The translations under genes were made by a program, and so were the position numbers. From contig MGYR01000175.1 of assembly GCA_001801825.1 (NCBI GenBank), positions 1,422-6,958 of the forward strand: a DNA stretch of 5,537 nucleotides, given 5' to 3'. The number at the start of each line of letters is the position of its first letter. Within the stretch, counting starts at the first letter, position 1. This document shows, piece by piece, positions 1-5,537 of the stretch. The notes beneath the pieces were generated by a model. It worked only from the letters and a program-made list of their open reading frames with translations. It made no database searches and was not told the origin of the DNA. This stretch comes from Gammaproteobacteria bacterium RIFCSPLOWO2_02_FULL_56_15 (GTDB lineage: Bacteria > Pseudomonadota > Gammaproteobacteria > Eutrophobiales > Eutrophobiaceae).

Positions 1-1
1 C

Positions 2-565
2 GAACTCAACCCGCAATGGATCGGGCATTTTACCTTTATTCAAATTGCCGCACCGACACGCACCGAGATTGATGAATATCAGCATCACGAGGCGCAAGTG
101 AGAGCCATGGCGACGCAGATTAACAGCCGGTTCGAACGCCAGGGGCCGCCGCCCATACTTCTGAAGGTTGAGCATCACGAACCGCATGATGTCTATGAGT
201 ATTTCCGGGCGGCTGATCTTTGCTTTGTCAGCAGTCTGCACGACGGCATGAATCTGGTGGCCAAGGAGTTCATCGCGGCCCGTGACGACGAGCGCGGGGT
301 CCTTATCCTTTCCCAGTTCACGGGCGCGGCGCGGGAACTGCCGGAAGCCTTGACCGTCAATCCTTATGATGCCGACCAGTGTGCGGCTGCATTGCACATT
401 GCCCTGACCATGCCGGATACCGAACAACGCGACCGTATGCGCCTGATGCGCGGGCTTGTTGCTGAATTCAATGTCTACCGCTGGGCCGGCCGCATGCTGC
501 TCGATGCCGCCGCCATGCGCAAGCGCAATCGCATCGTTAGCTCCGGTGATGTCGGTACAGCATGA
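2..565 (+). CDS. otsA: Trehalose-6-phosphate synthase (OtsA), C-terminal fragment, cut by the left edge
   Basis: This is the C-terminal 187 residues of a GT20 glycosyltransferase that makes trehalose-6-phosphate from UDP-glucose and glucose-6-phosphate in the cytoplasm. The frame is open from the first bases of the window, so the true start lies upstream; the GTG at 98 is internal. Visible landmarks are FTFIQIAAPTR near residues 10-20, the nucleotide-sugar loop DGMNLVAKE at about residues 81-89 (the hallmark of OtsA-type enzymes), GVLILSQFTGAA after it, VNPYD, and a final VYRWAGR-type helix. OtsA proteins are usually around 450-500 residues, so about 60% is missing to the left. The TGA at 563-565 overlaps the next ATG as ATGA, implying translational coupling to otsB. 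Family assignment is strong. Donor specificity (UDP versus ADP or GDP-glucose) cannot be judged from this part. Confidence 0.95.
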   Translation, partial: ELNPQWIGHFTFIQIAAPTRTEIDEYQHHEAQVRAMATQINSRFERQGPPPILLKVEHHEPHDVYEYFRAADLCFVSSLHDGMNLVAKEFIAARDDERGVLILSQFTGAARELPEALTVNPYDADQCAAALHIALTMPDTEQRDRMRLMRGLVAEFNVYRWAGRMLLDAAAMRKRNRIVSSGDVGTA

Positions 566-1326
566 TCAAGGTTCGCAATCATCGCCTACTGCCGATACCA
601 TCAGCCGACTGGGCCTTTTTCCTCGACGTCGATGGTACGCTGCTGGAGATCGCCGATACACCCTCATCTGTGAAGGTCGATCGGTGTTTGCTCGAACTGA
701 TCGGACAACTGCATCGGGCAAATTCAGGCGCAGTTGCCCTCATCAGTGGGCGCTCCCTGACCAACCTCGACGAACTGCTCGGTCTGGTACGCCTTCCCAT
801 GGCAGGTCAACATGGGCTGGAACGGCGCGATGCGACCGGTCGCTTATGGATTCATGCCGCCCCCCCCGGCGCCAAGTGCGCAATACAGGATGCCCTTGCT
901 CCGGTGCTGACTCGCCATCCCGGATTGTTGCTCGAAGACAAGGGACTGACACTGGCGCTGCACTACCGGCAGGCACCACGCCTCGCGGGTTATGTGCATC
1001 GTTTGATGACCCGGCTTGCGGCAACGGTTGGCCAGGGACTCGAATTGCAGCGAGGAAAATGCGTTGTCGAAGTCAAACCGGCGGGTGTCGACAAAGGGAC
1101 GGCCATTGCCGAATACATGCTCGAGCCGCCGTTTATGAAGAGGTATCCTGTCTTCATCGGCGATGACCGCAACGATGAACATGGGTTTGCCATCATCAAT
1201 AAGTATGCCGGATTATCGATCAAGGTCGGTAATGGCAAGACCTGCGCCCGCTTCCGTCTGCCCGACGTGGCAGCGGTACGGGACTGGCTGGCAAATGCCA
1301 TGAAAGGATGGGAATGCAAAGCTTAG
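562..1326 (+). CDS. otsB: Trehalose-6-phosphate phosphatase (OtsB), HAD superfamily
   Basis: A 254-residue cytoplasmic enzyme that removes phosphate from trehalose-6-phosphate to give trehalose, the step after OtsA. All HAD signatures are present: motif I DVDGT at residues 22-26 (D22 nucleophile, D24 acid/base), motif II SGR at 62-64, the GQHG element at 82-85, LALHYR at 131-136, the substrate-cap signature E170-V-K-P with K178 (DKG), and motif IV GDDRNDE at 200-206 for magnesium. The length is normal for bacterial OtsB. The ATG at 562 overlaps the otsA stop; there is no strong Shine-Dalgarno before it, so translation probably depends on ribosomes finishing otsA. The reading frame crosses a run of eight C at 860-867. 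The gene overlaps the GH15 gene at its 3' end. Confidence 0.95.
   Translation: MIKVRNHRLLPIPSADWAFFLDVDGTLLEIADTPSSVKVDRCLLELIGQLHRANSGAVALISGRSLTNLDELLGLVRLPMAGQHGLERRDATGRLWIHAAPPGAKCAIQDALAPVLTRHPGLLLEDKGLTLALHYRQAPRLAGYVHRLMTRLAATVGQGLELQRGKCVVEVKPAGVDKGTAIAEYMLEPPFMKRYPVFIGDDRNDEHGFAIINKYAGLSIKVGNGKTCARFRLPDVAAVRDWLANAMKGWECKA
860..867 (+). repeat. C8 homopolymer inside otsB
   Basis: Eight consecutive C residues occur within the codons for Ala-Pro-Pro-Gly near residue 100 of OtsB. The frame is intact as assembled. Long C/G runs are prone to polymerase slippage and to sequencing errors, and a one-base change here would truncate OtsB. Confidence 0.9.
1303..1308 (+). promoter_or_regulatory. 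Ribosome binding site that favours the GH15 start at 1314
   Basis: AAAGGA lies five bases before the ATG at 1314 but abuts the alternative ATG at 1308. It therefore supports 1314 as the start. It lies inside the 3' end of otsB. Confidence 0.55.
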
Positions 1327-3092
1327 ACCTGGCATTGATTGGTAACTGCACGGTGAGTGCGCTCGTCGATACACGGGCCAGTATCGTTTGGGGCTGTTTT
1401 CCCCGTTTTGACGGTGATCCGGTATTTTGCTCGCTCCTCAGTCCCGCCGCTGATCATGGTTATTTCACCATTGATCTGGCGGATTACGAACGGTCGGAGC
1501 AGCACTATCTGGACAATACGGCGATCCTTGTTACACGACTTTTTGACTGCCAAGGTGGCGTTGTGGAAGTCACGGATTTCGCCCCTCGATTCGGACAGTA
1601 CGGTCGGATATTCAGACCGATGATGTTCGTTCGACGTATCCAAAGGCTTTCCGGCAGTCCCCGCCTGATATTACGACTTCGTCCTGCCTGCGACAACGGG
1701 GCTTCGAAACCTGAGGTGACCTGGGGTAGCAACCATATTCGATATGTGACGTCCGGTCTGGTATTACGTCTGACGACCGACGCCTCGTTGACGGCAATCC
1801 TTAAGGAAACGGCATTCTTCCTTGAAGATACGATAACATTGCTGCTGGGCGCCGACGAAACCATCCACGAAGCTGTCGGTGAGATGGGGCGCCATTTTCT
1901 CGAGGAGACGATACAGTATTGGCACGAGTGGGTACGTTATCTCGGCATCCCCTTTGAATGGCAAGCGGCAGTTATCCGCGCAGCCATTACGCTCAAACTG
2001 AACACCTACGATGACACCGGGGCCATAGTCGCCGCGATGACCACATCCATTCCGGAAGCTGCGGGTAGCGGCCGTAACTGGGACTACCGTTACTGTTGGC
2101 TGCGCGATGGATATTTTGTAGTGAACGCCCTGAACCGTCTGGGCGCGACACGCACCATGGAACATTATCTCGGTTACATCATAAATATCGCCGCTAATTC
2201 AGGCGGTGGCACTTTGCAACCAGTCTATGGCATCGATGGCAGGGCGGAACTGATCGAACACGAGACGCCGTCACTCACCGGTTATCAAGGAATGGGGCCG
2301 GTGCGCATCGGCAACCAGGCCCACCGTCAGATCCAGCATGACGTCTATGGTTCGGCCATTCTCGCCGCGACCCACGTCTTCTTCGATCAGCGTCTGACAC
2401 GGCGTGGCGATGAAGCCTTATTCCGGCGGCTCGAATTGTTAGGTGAGCAGGCCAGGCTCTGCTGTGACCAACCGGATGCCGGGCTGTGGGAACTACGCGG
2501 CAGCGCCCGCGTACATACTTTCTCTGCCGTCATGTGCTGGGCTGCCTGTGACCGTCTCTGGAAAGTTGCCCGCCAGTTAGGACTGGATGAACGCGCGGCG
2601 TATTGGCATGATCATGCTCGCCAGATACACCAAACCATAAGCCGGCGTGCCTGGAACGAACGGCGCGGTTCATTCGTTTCAACCTTTGAGGGTGAAACGA
2701 TGGATGCGAGCCTGCTCCTGCTGGCCGAAGTCGGATTCCTCGATACCACCGATCCGCGTTTTTCTGCCACAGTCGGCGCGGTCGAAAAAGACCTGCGACA
2801 TGGCGACTTCATTTTTCGCTATATCGATCAGGACGATTTTGGTGAGCCTGAGAATGCCTTCCTCGTCTGCACCTTCTGGTATGTGAATGCCTTGGCGGCA
2901 CTGGATCGCCGCGAGGAAGCGCGTGCGCTGTTCGAAAAGTTGTTGGCCTGCCGCAACCGGCATGGTCTGCTGGCGGAGCACATCGATCCCCGCAGTGGTG
3001 AACAGTGGGGCAACTTCGTGCAGACCTACAGCATGGTTGGACTGATCAATTCAGCCATCAGGCTTTCGATTCGCTGGGACCAGTCTTTCTAA
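1314..3092 (+). CDS. Glycoside hydrolase family 15 (glucoamylase/trehalase-like)
   Basis: A 592-residue inverting alpha-glucosidase of the GH15 group (bacterial glucoamylase, glucodextranase and mycobacterial-type trehalase relatives). The N-terminal beta-sandwich region starts with LALIGNC and the VWGCFPRFDGDPVF element typical of the family, and the (alpha/alpha)6 barrel follows from about residue 215. Motifs include NWDYRYCWLRD at 255-265, GYQGMGPVRIGNQA around 323-336, GLWE at 390-393 (E393 is the likely general acid), and GLLAEHIDP at 551-559 (E555 is the likely general base) followed by GNFVQTYSMVGLI. There is no signal peptide, so it should be cytoplasmic. An ATG at 1308 would add two residues. 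It overlaps otsB by 13 nt, placing it in the trehalose operon, which makes trehalose or a short alpha-glucan a plausible substrate; sequence alone does not decide. A 69-bp stretch, residues 516-538, recurs at the right edge of the window. Confidence 0.93.
   Translation: MQSLDLALIGNCTVSALVDTRASIVWGCFPRFDGDPVFCSLLSPAADHGYFTIDLADYERSEQHYLDNTAILVTRLFDCQGGVVEVTDFAPRFGQYGRIFRPMMFVRRIQRLSGSPRLILRLRPACDNGASKPEVTWGSNHIRYVTSGLVLRLTTDASLTAILKETAFFLEDTITLLLGADETIHEAVGEMGRHFLEETIQYWHEWVRYLGIPFEWQAAVIRAAITLKLNTYDDTGAIVAAMTTSIPEAAGSGRNWDYRYCWLRDGYFVVNALNRLGATRTMEHYLGYIINIAANSGGGTLQPVYGIDGRAELIEHETPSLTGYQGMGPVRIGNQAHRQIQHDVYGSAILAATHVFFDQRLTRRGDEALFRRLELLGEQARLCCDQPDAGLWELRGSARVHTFSAVMCWAACDRLWKVARQLGLDERAAYWHDHARQIHQTISRRAWNERRGSFVSTFEGETMDASLLLLAEVGFLDTTDPRFSATVGAVEKDLRHGDFIFRYIDQDDFGEPENAFLVCTFWYVNALAALDRREEARALFEKLLACRNRHGLLAEHIDPRSGEQWGNFVQTYSMVGLINSAIRLSIRWDQSF
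2859..2927 (+). repeat. 69-bp direct repeat, copy 1 (inside the GH15 gene)
   Basis: These bases encode GH15 residues 516-538, beginning at the Phe of FLVCTFWYVNAL. They are identical, base for base, to 5469-5537. The match breaks immediately to the left (GCC-TTC here, TTT-TTC in copy 2). The right limit is unknown because copy 2 reaches the end of the window. Confidence 0.97.
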
Positions 3093-3140
3093 TGAAAGGT
3101 TGTAACCTCCGTAAGCGATAACTAATGACTATTTATACAA

Positions 3141-3153
3141 CAGATACTATCTG
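3141..3153. promoter_or_regulatory. Perfect 13-bp palindrome, possible operator
   Basis: CAGATA-C-TATCTG is a perfect 6+1+6 inverted repeat, about 50 bp after the GH15 stop and upstream of the promoter candidate. Its size and symmetry suit a dimeric regulator, but I do not recognise it as a known operator. A chance occurrence is possible. Confidence 0.3.
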
Positions 3154-3181
3154 ATTCGACTTCTTGTTTGGAAATTCAGGC

Positions 3182-3210
3182 TTGTCCCATCACGTTCCTT
3201 TGGCTAAGAT
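3182..3210 (+). promoter_or_regulatory. Weak sigma70-type promoter candidate
   Basis: TTGTCC (3182-3187) and TAAGAT (3205-3210) are separated by 17 bases. Each matches four of six consensus positions. Transcription would begin near 3217, ahead of the short ORF and the second phosphatase gene. Given how common partial matches are, this is only a candidate. Confidence 0.25.
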
Positions 3211-3267
3211 TCGCTCAGATCACCGCCGGATTGCCTCTGTCGAGGATCGATTCATACCATATCAAAC

Positions 3268-3272
3268 AGGAG
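3268..3272 (+). promoter_or_regulatory. Shine-Dalgarno of the 27-codon ORF
   Basis: AGGAG sits 11 bases before the ATG at 3284, in a purine-rich stretch (AGGAGAGAAAAG). It is the best ribosome-site match in this intergenic region and much better than anything in front of the otsB-like gene at 3410. Confidence 0.4.
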
Positions 3273-3283
3273 AGAAAAGCAAA

Positions 3284-3367
3284 ATGCATAATTCGCATCT
3301 TACACCTTATGACAAGCCGGCGAACTGTGTGTGGTTCCGCATTCTTGATATGCGCCAGTGTCAGTAA
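3284..3367 (+). CDS. Possible 27-residue leader peptide
   Basis: A short ORF beginning MHNSHLTPYDKPANC and ending DMRQCQ before TAA. It is preceded by a good Shine-Dalgarno and ends 42 nt before the ATG of the second phosphatase gene, in the same frame. I do not recognise the peptide, and it has no membrane segment or obvious run of one regulatory amino acid. It could be a leader peptide whose translation affects the next gene, a remnant of an older N-terminus, or chance. A small hairpin overlaps its stop codon. Confidence 0.25.
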   Translation: MHNSHLTPYDKPANCVWFRILDMRQCQ

Positions 3368-3409
3368 AGACTGAAATCAATTTTCTATCCCTTCGACGTG
3401 TGTGGGTCC

Positions 3410-4207
3410 ATGCGGATAGCACAACCGCAGTTTGATCTCGAAGTCTTTTTCAATCGAGTGCGCGCTGCTCCGGTACGCGTGCTTATGCTCGATTACGACG
3501 GCACGCTTGCGCCGTTTCATATCGACCCGGCGAGGGCTACCCCATACCCCGGCGTCGTTCCGCTGCTGGACGCCATCATGGATAACGGCGCTACCCGTCT
3601 CGTCATCGTGAGCGGTCGCTTGACCAAGGACCTGATTCCCTTGCTTGATCTCAAACGTCTGCCGGAACTGTGGGGTTCTCACAGCTGGGAACGGCTGCAG
3701 GAAAACGGTGAATACGTCACCCCGAGCCTCCGCCCCAGGGCGCTTGAATTGCTCGTAACGGCCGACGAGTGGATTACCGAGGTTGAGTCACTTGGCGCTC
3801 GCACCGAGCGCAAGCCGGCATGCTTGGCGATCCACTGGCGCGGGTTGGCCAATCTGAGGATCAACAATATTAAAACCAAAGTGTGCGACAAATGGGAGGA
3901 GTTCGCGCACGACGATGAACTAACCTGGCACGAGTTCGACGGCGGGGTTGAGCTTCGTGCAGCCGGTCATGACAAGGGCGACGTCGTGCACGCGCTCGCT
4001 GTCGAAGCAGGGCCTGATGCCGCGCTTGCCTATCTTGGTGACGATCAGACCGACGAACCCGCGTTCAAGACAATCCCGGAGCACGGCGCCACGGTACTGG
4101 TACGACCGCATTATCGGCGAACCAACGCCCGATTCTGGATCCGGCCCCCGGGTGGATTACGTGGATTTCTGGCCCGTTGGAACCAACACACTGGAGGACC
4201 GTCATGA
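3410..4207 (+). CDS. Second OtsB-like HAD sugar-phosphate phosphatase
   Basis: A 265-residue cytoplasmic HAD phosphatase of the trehalose-phosphatase family, divergent from the OtsB at 562-1326. Motif I is DYDGT (D28 nucleophile, D30), motif II VSGR ends near residue 70, the cap signature ends in HDKG with K189, and motif IV is GDDQTDE at about 210-216, so catalysis should be intact. Two family signatures differ from the first copy: GSHSWER replaces the usual G-x-HG-x-E, and ELRAAG replaces E-x-K/R-P. The natural substrate may therefore be trehalose-6-phosphate or another glucosyl-phosphate solute precursor such as glucosylglycerol-phosphate. The ATG at 3410 is preferred to the GTG at 3398 because it puts motif I at the usual distance from the N-terminus; neither has a strong ribosome site. 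The TGA overlaps the mscS start as ATGA. Confidence 0.88.
   Translation: MRIAQPQFDLEVFFNRVRAAPVRVLMLDYDGTLAPFHIDPARATPYPGVVPLLDAIMDNGATRLVIVSGRLTKDLIPLLDLKRLPELWGSHSWERLQENGEYVTPSLRPRALELLVTADEWITEVESLGARTERKPACLAIHWRGLANLRINNIKTKVCDKWEEFAHDDELTWHEFDGGVELRAAGHDKGDVVHALAVEAGPDAALAYLGDDQTDEPAFKTIPEHGATVLVRPHYRRTNARFWIRPPGGLRGFLARWNQHTGGPS
4193..4197 (+). promoter_or_regulatory. Strong ribosome binding site of the mscS-family gene
   Basis: GGAGG lies six bases before the ATG at 4204, which is ideal spacing. It fixes 4204 as the start rather than the upstream in-frame start at 4177, and lies within the 3' end of the phosphatase gene. Confidence 0.75.
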
Positions 4208-5268
4208 GTTGGCCCGAAGAACTGTTAAGAGCCGGCGATCTCACTACCTGGGTCTCGGCATTCGTCATTGCGTTTGCAGTTGCGTTCATGCTGTTGTTTG
4301 CCCGGCAAATCCTGGTCGGCCGCCTTGCTACCTATGCCGTGACTGACAAGACGCCAATCGGAGATGTTCTCGCCCATATCCCCGGCGCCACTCGGCAGAC
4401 ATTTCTGCTGGTCTTGGCGTTATACACGGGCACGCTGGTTCTGGATCTGCCCCTATACATGGAACATCTCCTTGACAGCATTGTGATCATTGCGGTTCTG
4501 GCACAAGCGGCCTTATGGGCCGATCGTGGTATCGTGACGGGCCTGTCGCTTTATCTCAACTCAAAACAGCGAAGCGACGCGGTCGGCGCAAGCACGGTGG
4601 CATTGCTTGGATTCATTGCCCGCGTCGCGGCGTGGGCTCTGGCCGCACTCATGATTCTCGACAACCTTGGCTTCAATGTCAGCGCTCTGGTGGCGAGCCT
4701 CGGAATTGGCGGTATCGCCGTGGCCTTGGCAGTACAGAATATACTCGGGGATATTTTCGCGTCGCTTTCAATCACGCTCGACAAACCGTTCGTGGTCGGT
4801 GATTTCGTCGTCGTTGAGGACATCCTTGGCACGATCGAATACGTCGGCGTCAAAACCACGCGCCTACGCAGCTTATCCGGGGAACAGATTATATTTTCGA
4901 ACGCGGAATTGTTGAAACGTTGCATCCGCAACTATGGGCGCATGGTCGAACGCCGCGTGCTATTCACCTTTGGCGTCGTGTATCAGACGCCCTACCGGAA
5001 GATCGAACGCATCCCCGCTATCGTGCGCGAAATTGTCGAACGGCAGCCACAGACCCGTTTCGACCGCGCTCACTTTAAAGCATACGGCGACTCCAGCCTT
5101 GATTTCGAGATTGTCTATTTTGTGCTTAACCCCGATTATAACGTCTACATGGACACGCAACAGTCGATCAACCTTGAGATATTCCGCTGCTTCGAGCAGG
5201 ATAACATCGCATTCGCCTATCCGACTCGAACGCTGCATGTGTATGACGCCGGGCAAAGCACTAATTGA
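4204..5268 (+). CDS. MscS-family mechanosensitive channel
   Basis: A 354-residue inner-membrane channel that opens under membrane tension and releases solutes on hypo-osmotic shock. Hydrophobic segments lie at about residues 15-35, 65-85, 92-112, 133-153 and 159-188, suggesting five transmembrane helices, as in the larger YnaI/YbdG-type relatives rather than three as in E. coli MscS. The last is the Gly/Ala-rich pore helix (ALVASLGIGGIAVALAVQN), followed by DKPFVVGD and the beta-domain with GTIEYVGVKTTRLRSLSGEQ and FSNAELL (the usual I-PN-x-x-L element). The C-terminal alpha/beta domain runs to VYDA near residue 348. The length is normal for a five-helix member. The start is set by GGAGG at 4193-4197 and overlaps the phosphatase stop by ATGA, so the two are almost certainly co-transcribed. 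Confidence 0.95.
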   Translation: MSWPEELLRAGDLTTWVSAFVIAFAVAFMLLFARQILVGRLATYAVTDKTPIGDVLAHIPGATRQTFLLVLALYTGTLVLDLPLYMEHLLDSIVIIAVLAQAALWADRGIVTGLSLYLNSKQRSDAVGASTVALLGFIARVAAWALAALMILDNLGFNVSALVASLGIGGIAVALAVQNILGDIFASLSITLDKPFVVGDFVVVEDILGTIEYVGVKTTRLRSLSGEQIIFSNAELLKRCIRNYGRMVERRVLFTFGVVYQTPYRKIERIPAIVREIVERQPQTRFDRAHFKAYGDSSLDFEIVYFVLNPDYNVYMDTQQSINLEIFRCFEQDNIAFAYPTRTLHVYDAGQSTN

Positions 5269-5468
5269 ATAGAATCGCACTGCGTTGAACTACCGCCGAA
5301 TATAATAAATCCCGTGCTATCGACAAATCCACGGCCCTGATGCAGGTCCGGAATCAGACGTTGAGCCCGTATTACGACAGCGGTGTCGTCGGCATGGTAA
5401 ACAAGGGCATAGTCGGTTGATTATGTCGGGAGCTGATAATCCAGCGAAAACCGGCGATTGCGAAGTTT
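5269..5468. other. Non-coding or degenerate stretch after mscS
   Basis: About 200 nt with no recognised gene. It contains a TATAAT at 5301-5306 without a suitably spaced -35 box, a perfect 6-bp stem with a 4-nt loop at 5374-5389 (ACGACA-GCGG-TGTCGT) without a T-tract, and a + strand frame open from 5289 to the TGA at 5418-5420. That frame contains an ATG at 5340 (26 codons, starting MQVRNQTLSPYYDSG) but no ribosome site. It looks somewhat protein-like and may be a gene remnant, but I cannot assign it. Confidence 0.5.
5374..5389. other. Small perfect hairpin after mscS
   Basis: ACGACA pairs perfectly with TGTCGT around a GCGG loop. It is 106 nt after the mscS stop. The lack of a following T-run argues against an intrinsic terminator; it may be a weak RNA structure or chance. 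Confidence 0.3.
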
Positions 5469-5537
5469 TTCCTCGTCTGCACCTTCTGGTATGTGAATGC
5501 CTTGGCGGCACTGGATCGCCGCGAGGAAGCGCGTGCG
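5469..5537 (+). pseudogene. 69-bp copy of an internal GH15 segment (copy 2), cut by the right edge
   Basis: This is a perfect copy of 2859-2927, equal to 23 codons of GH15 residues 516-538. The same frame is open upstream only to the TGA at 5418-5420, and the preceding codons do not resemble GH15, so this is an internal fragment joined to unrelated sequence rather than the start of a second intact gene. The complete absence of third-position differences points to a very recent duplication, a rearrangement junction or an assembly artefact. The fragment may continue beyond the window. Confidence 0.6.

Larger units (their letters stand above)
3093..3409. other. Intergenic region between the trehalose operon and the phosphatase-mscS pair
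   Basis: This roughly 320-nt stretch is visibly more AT-rich than the flanking genes, as expected of a regulatory region. It contains a short inverted repeat AGGTT-GT-AACCT just after the GH15 stop (3097-3108, loop too small for a good hairpin), the palindrome at 3141-3153, a weak promoter candidate at 3182-3210, a short ORF at 3284-3367 and a small hairpin TCAGT-AAAG-ACTGA at 3361-3374. No convincing Rho-independent terminator for the upstream operon was found, so some read-through into the downstream pair is possible. Confidence 0.7.

Noticed and set aside
456..1166. A 236-codon + strand ORF overlapping otsA and otsB
   Set aside because: It lies in another frame over genes with full family motifs, and its Arg/Ser/Pro-rich composition is typical of a shadow frame in GC-rich DNA.
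1505..2165. Minus-strand ORFs of 119 and 133 codons under the GH15 gene
   Set aside because: They lie antisense to a GH15 gene with all its motifs, have no recognisable domains and no supported start.
3097..3108. AGGTT-GT-AACCT as a terminator of the otsA-otsB-GH15 operon
   Set aside because: The two-base loop is too small for a stable hairpin with this 5-bp stem, and no T-tract follows.
3361..3384. TCAGT-AAAG-ACTGA followed by TTTT as an intrinsic terminator or attenuator
   Set aside because: The stem has only five pairs, two of them G-C, and the T-run starts several bases after the stem. It is kept only as a note on the leader ORF.
4177..4203. Upstream start for the MscS-family gene at 4177
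   Set aside because: It adds nine residues with no ribosome site, whereas ATG 4204 has GGAGG at ideal spacing and overlaps the preceding stop.
5285..5306. TTGAAC and TATAAT as a promoter after mscS
   Set aside because: The spacer is only 10 bases, far from the usual 16-18, and no other -35 box is correctly placed.
5424..5468. Possible insertion-sequence end just before the GH15 fragment
   Set aside because: The stretch starting TGTCGGGAGCTGATAATCC has a faint look of a transposon terminus, but there is no transposase, matching terminal repeat or target duplication in the window.
5317..5511. A 64-codon minus-strand ORF across the right-hand repeat
   Set aside because: Cys/Arg/Pro-rich and low in information, it crosses the 5468/5469 junction and has no family signature.

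Overview
The window is moderately GC-rich, densely coding bacterial DNA with all recognisable genes on the + strand. Gene content suggests a Gram-negative bacterium, probably a proteobacterium (beta or gamma). This rests on the OtsA/OtsB/GH15 arrangement and the MscS type, not on any taxonomic marker. No rRNA, tRNA, CRISPR array, transposase or phage gene was seen.

Layout: (1) positions 2-565 hold the C-terminal part of trehalose-6-phosphate synthase (OtsA), cut by the left edge. (2) 562-1326 is a complete trehalose-6-phosphate phosphatase (OtsB), overlapping otsA by ATGA. (3) 1314-3092 is a cytoplasmic glycoside hydrolase family 15 enzyme, overlapping otsB by 13 nt. These three form one tightly packed operon. 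(4) 3093-3409 is a roughly 320-nt gap with a perfect 13-bp palindrome, a weak promoter candidate and a 27-codon ORF with a good Shine-Dalgarno sequence. (5) 3410-4207 is a second, divergent OtsB-like HAD phosphatase. (6) 4204-5268 is an MscS-family mechanosensitive channel joined to it by ATGA, with a strong GGAGG ribosome site. (7) 5269-5468 has no recognised gene. (8) 5469-5537 is a perfect 69-bp copy of part of the GH15 gene (2859-2927) that runs to the edge of the window.

As a system, the window is an osmotic-stress locus. OtsA makes trehalose-6-phosphate from UDP-glucose and glucose-6-phosphate, and OtsB dephosphorylates it to trehalose. GH15 probably hydrolyses an alpha-glucoside, either trehalose itself or an alpha-glucan. 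The downstream pair combines a compatible-solute phosphatase with a channel that releases solutes on hypo-osmotic shock, so accumulation and emergency release are encoded side by side.

The observations most worth a second look are the 69-bp GH15 repeat at the right edge (tandem duplication, excised circle, partial gene copy or assembly artefact), the translational coupling of the second phosphatase to mscS, and the motif divergence between the two phosphatases.
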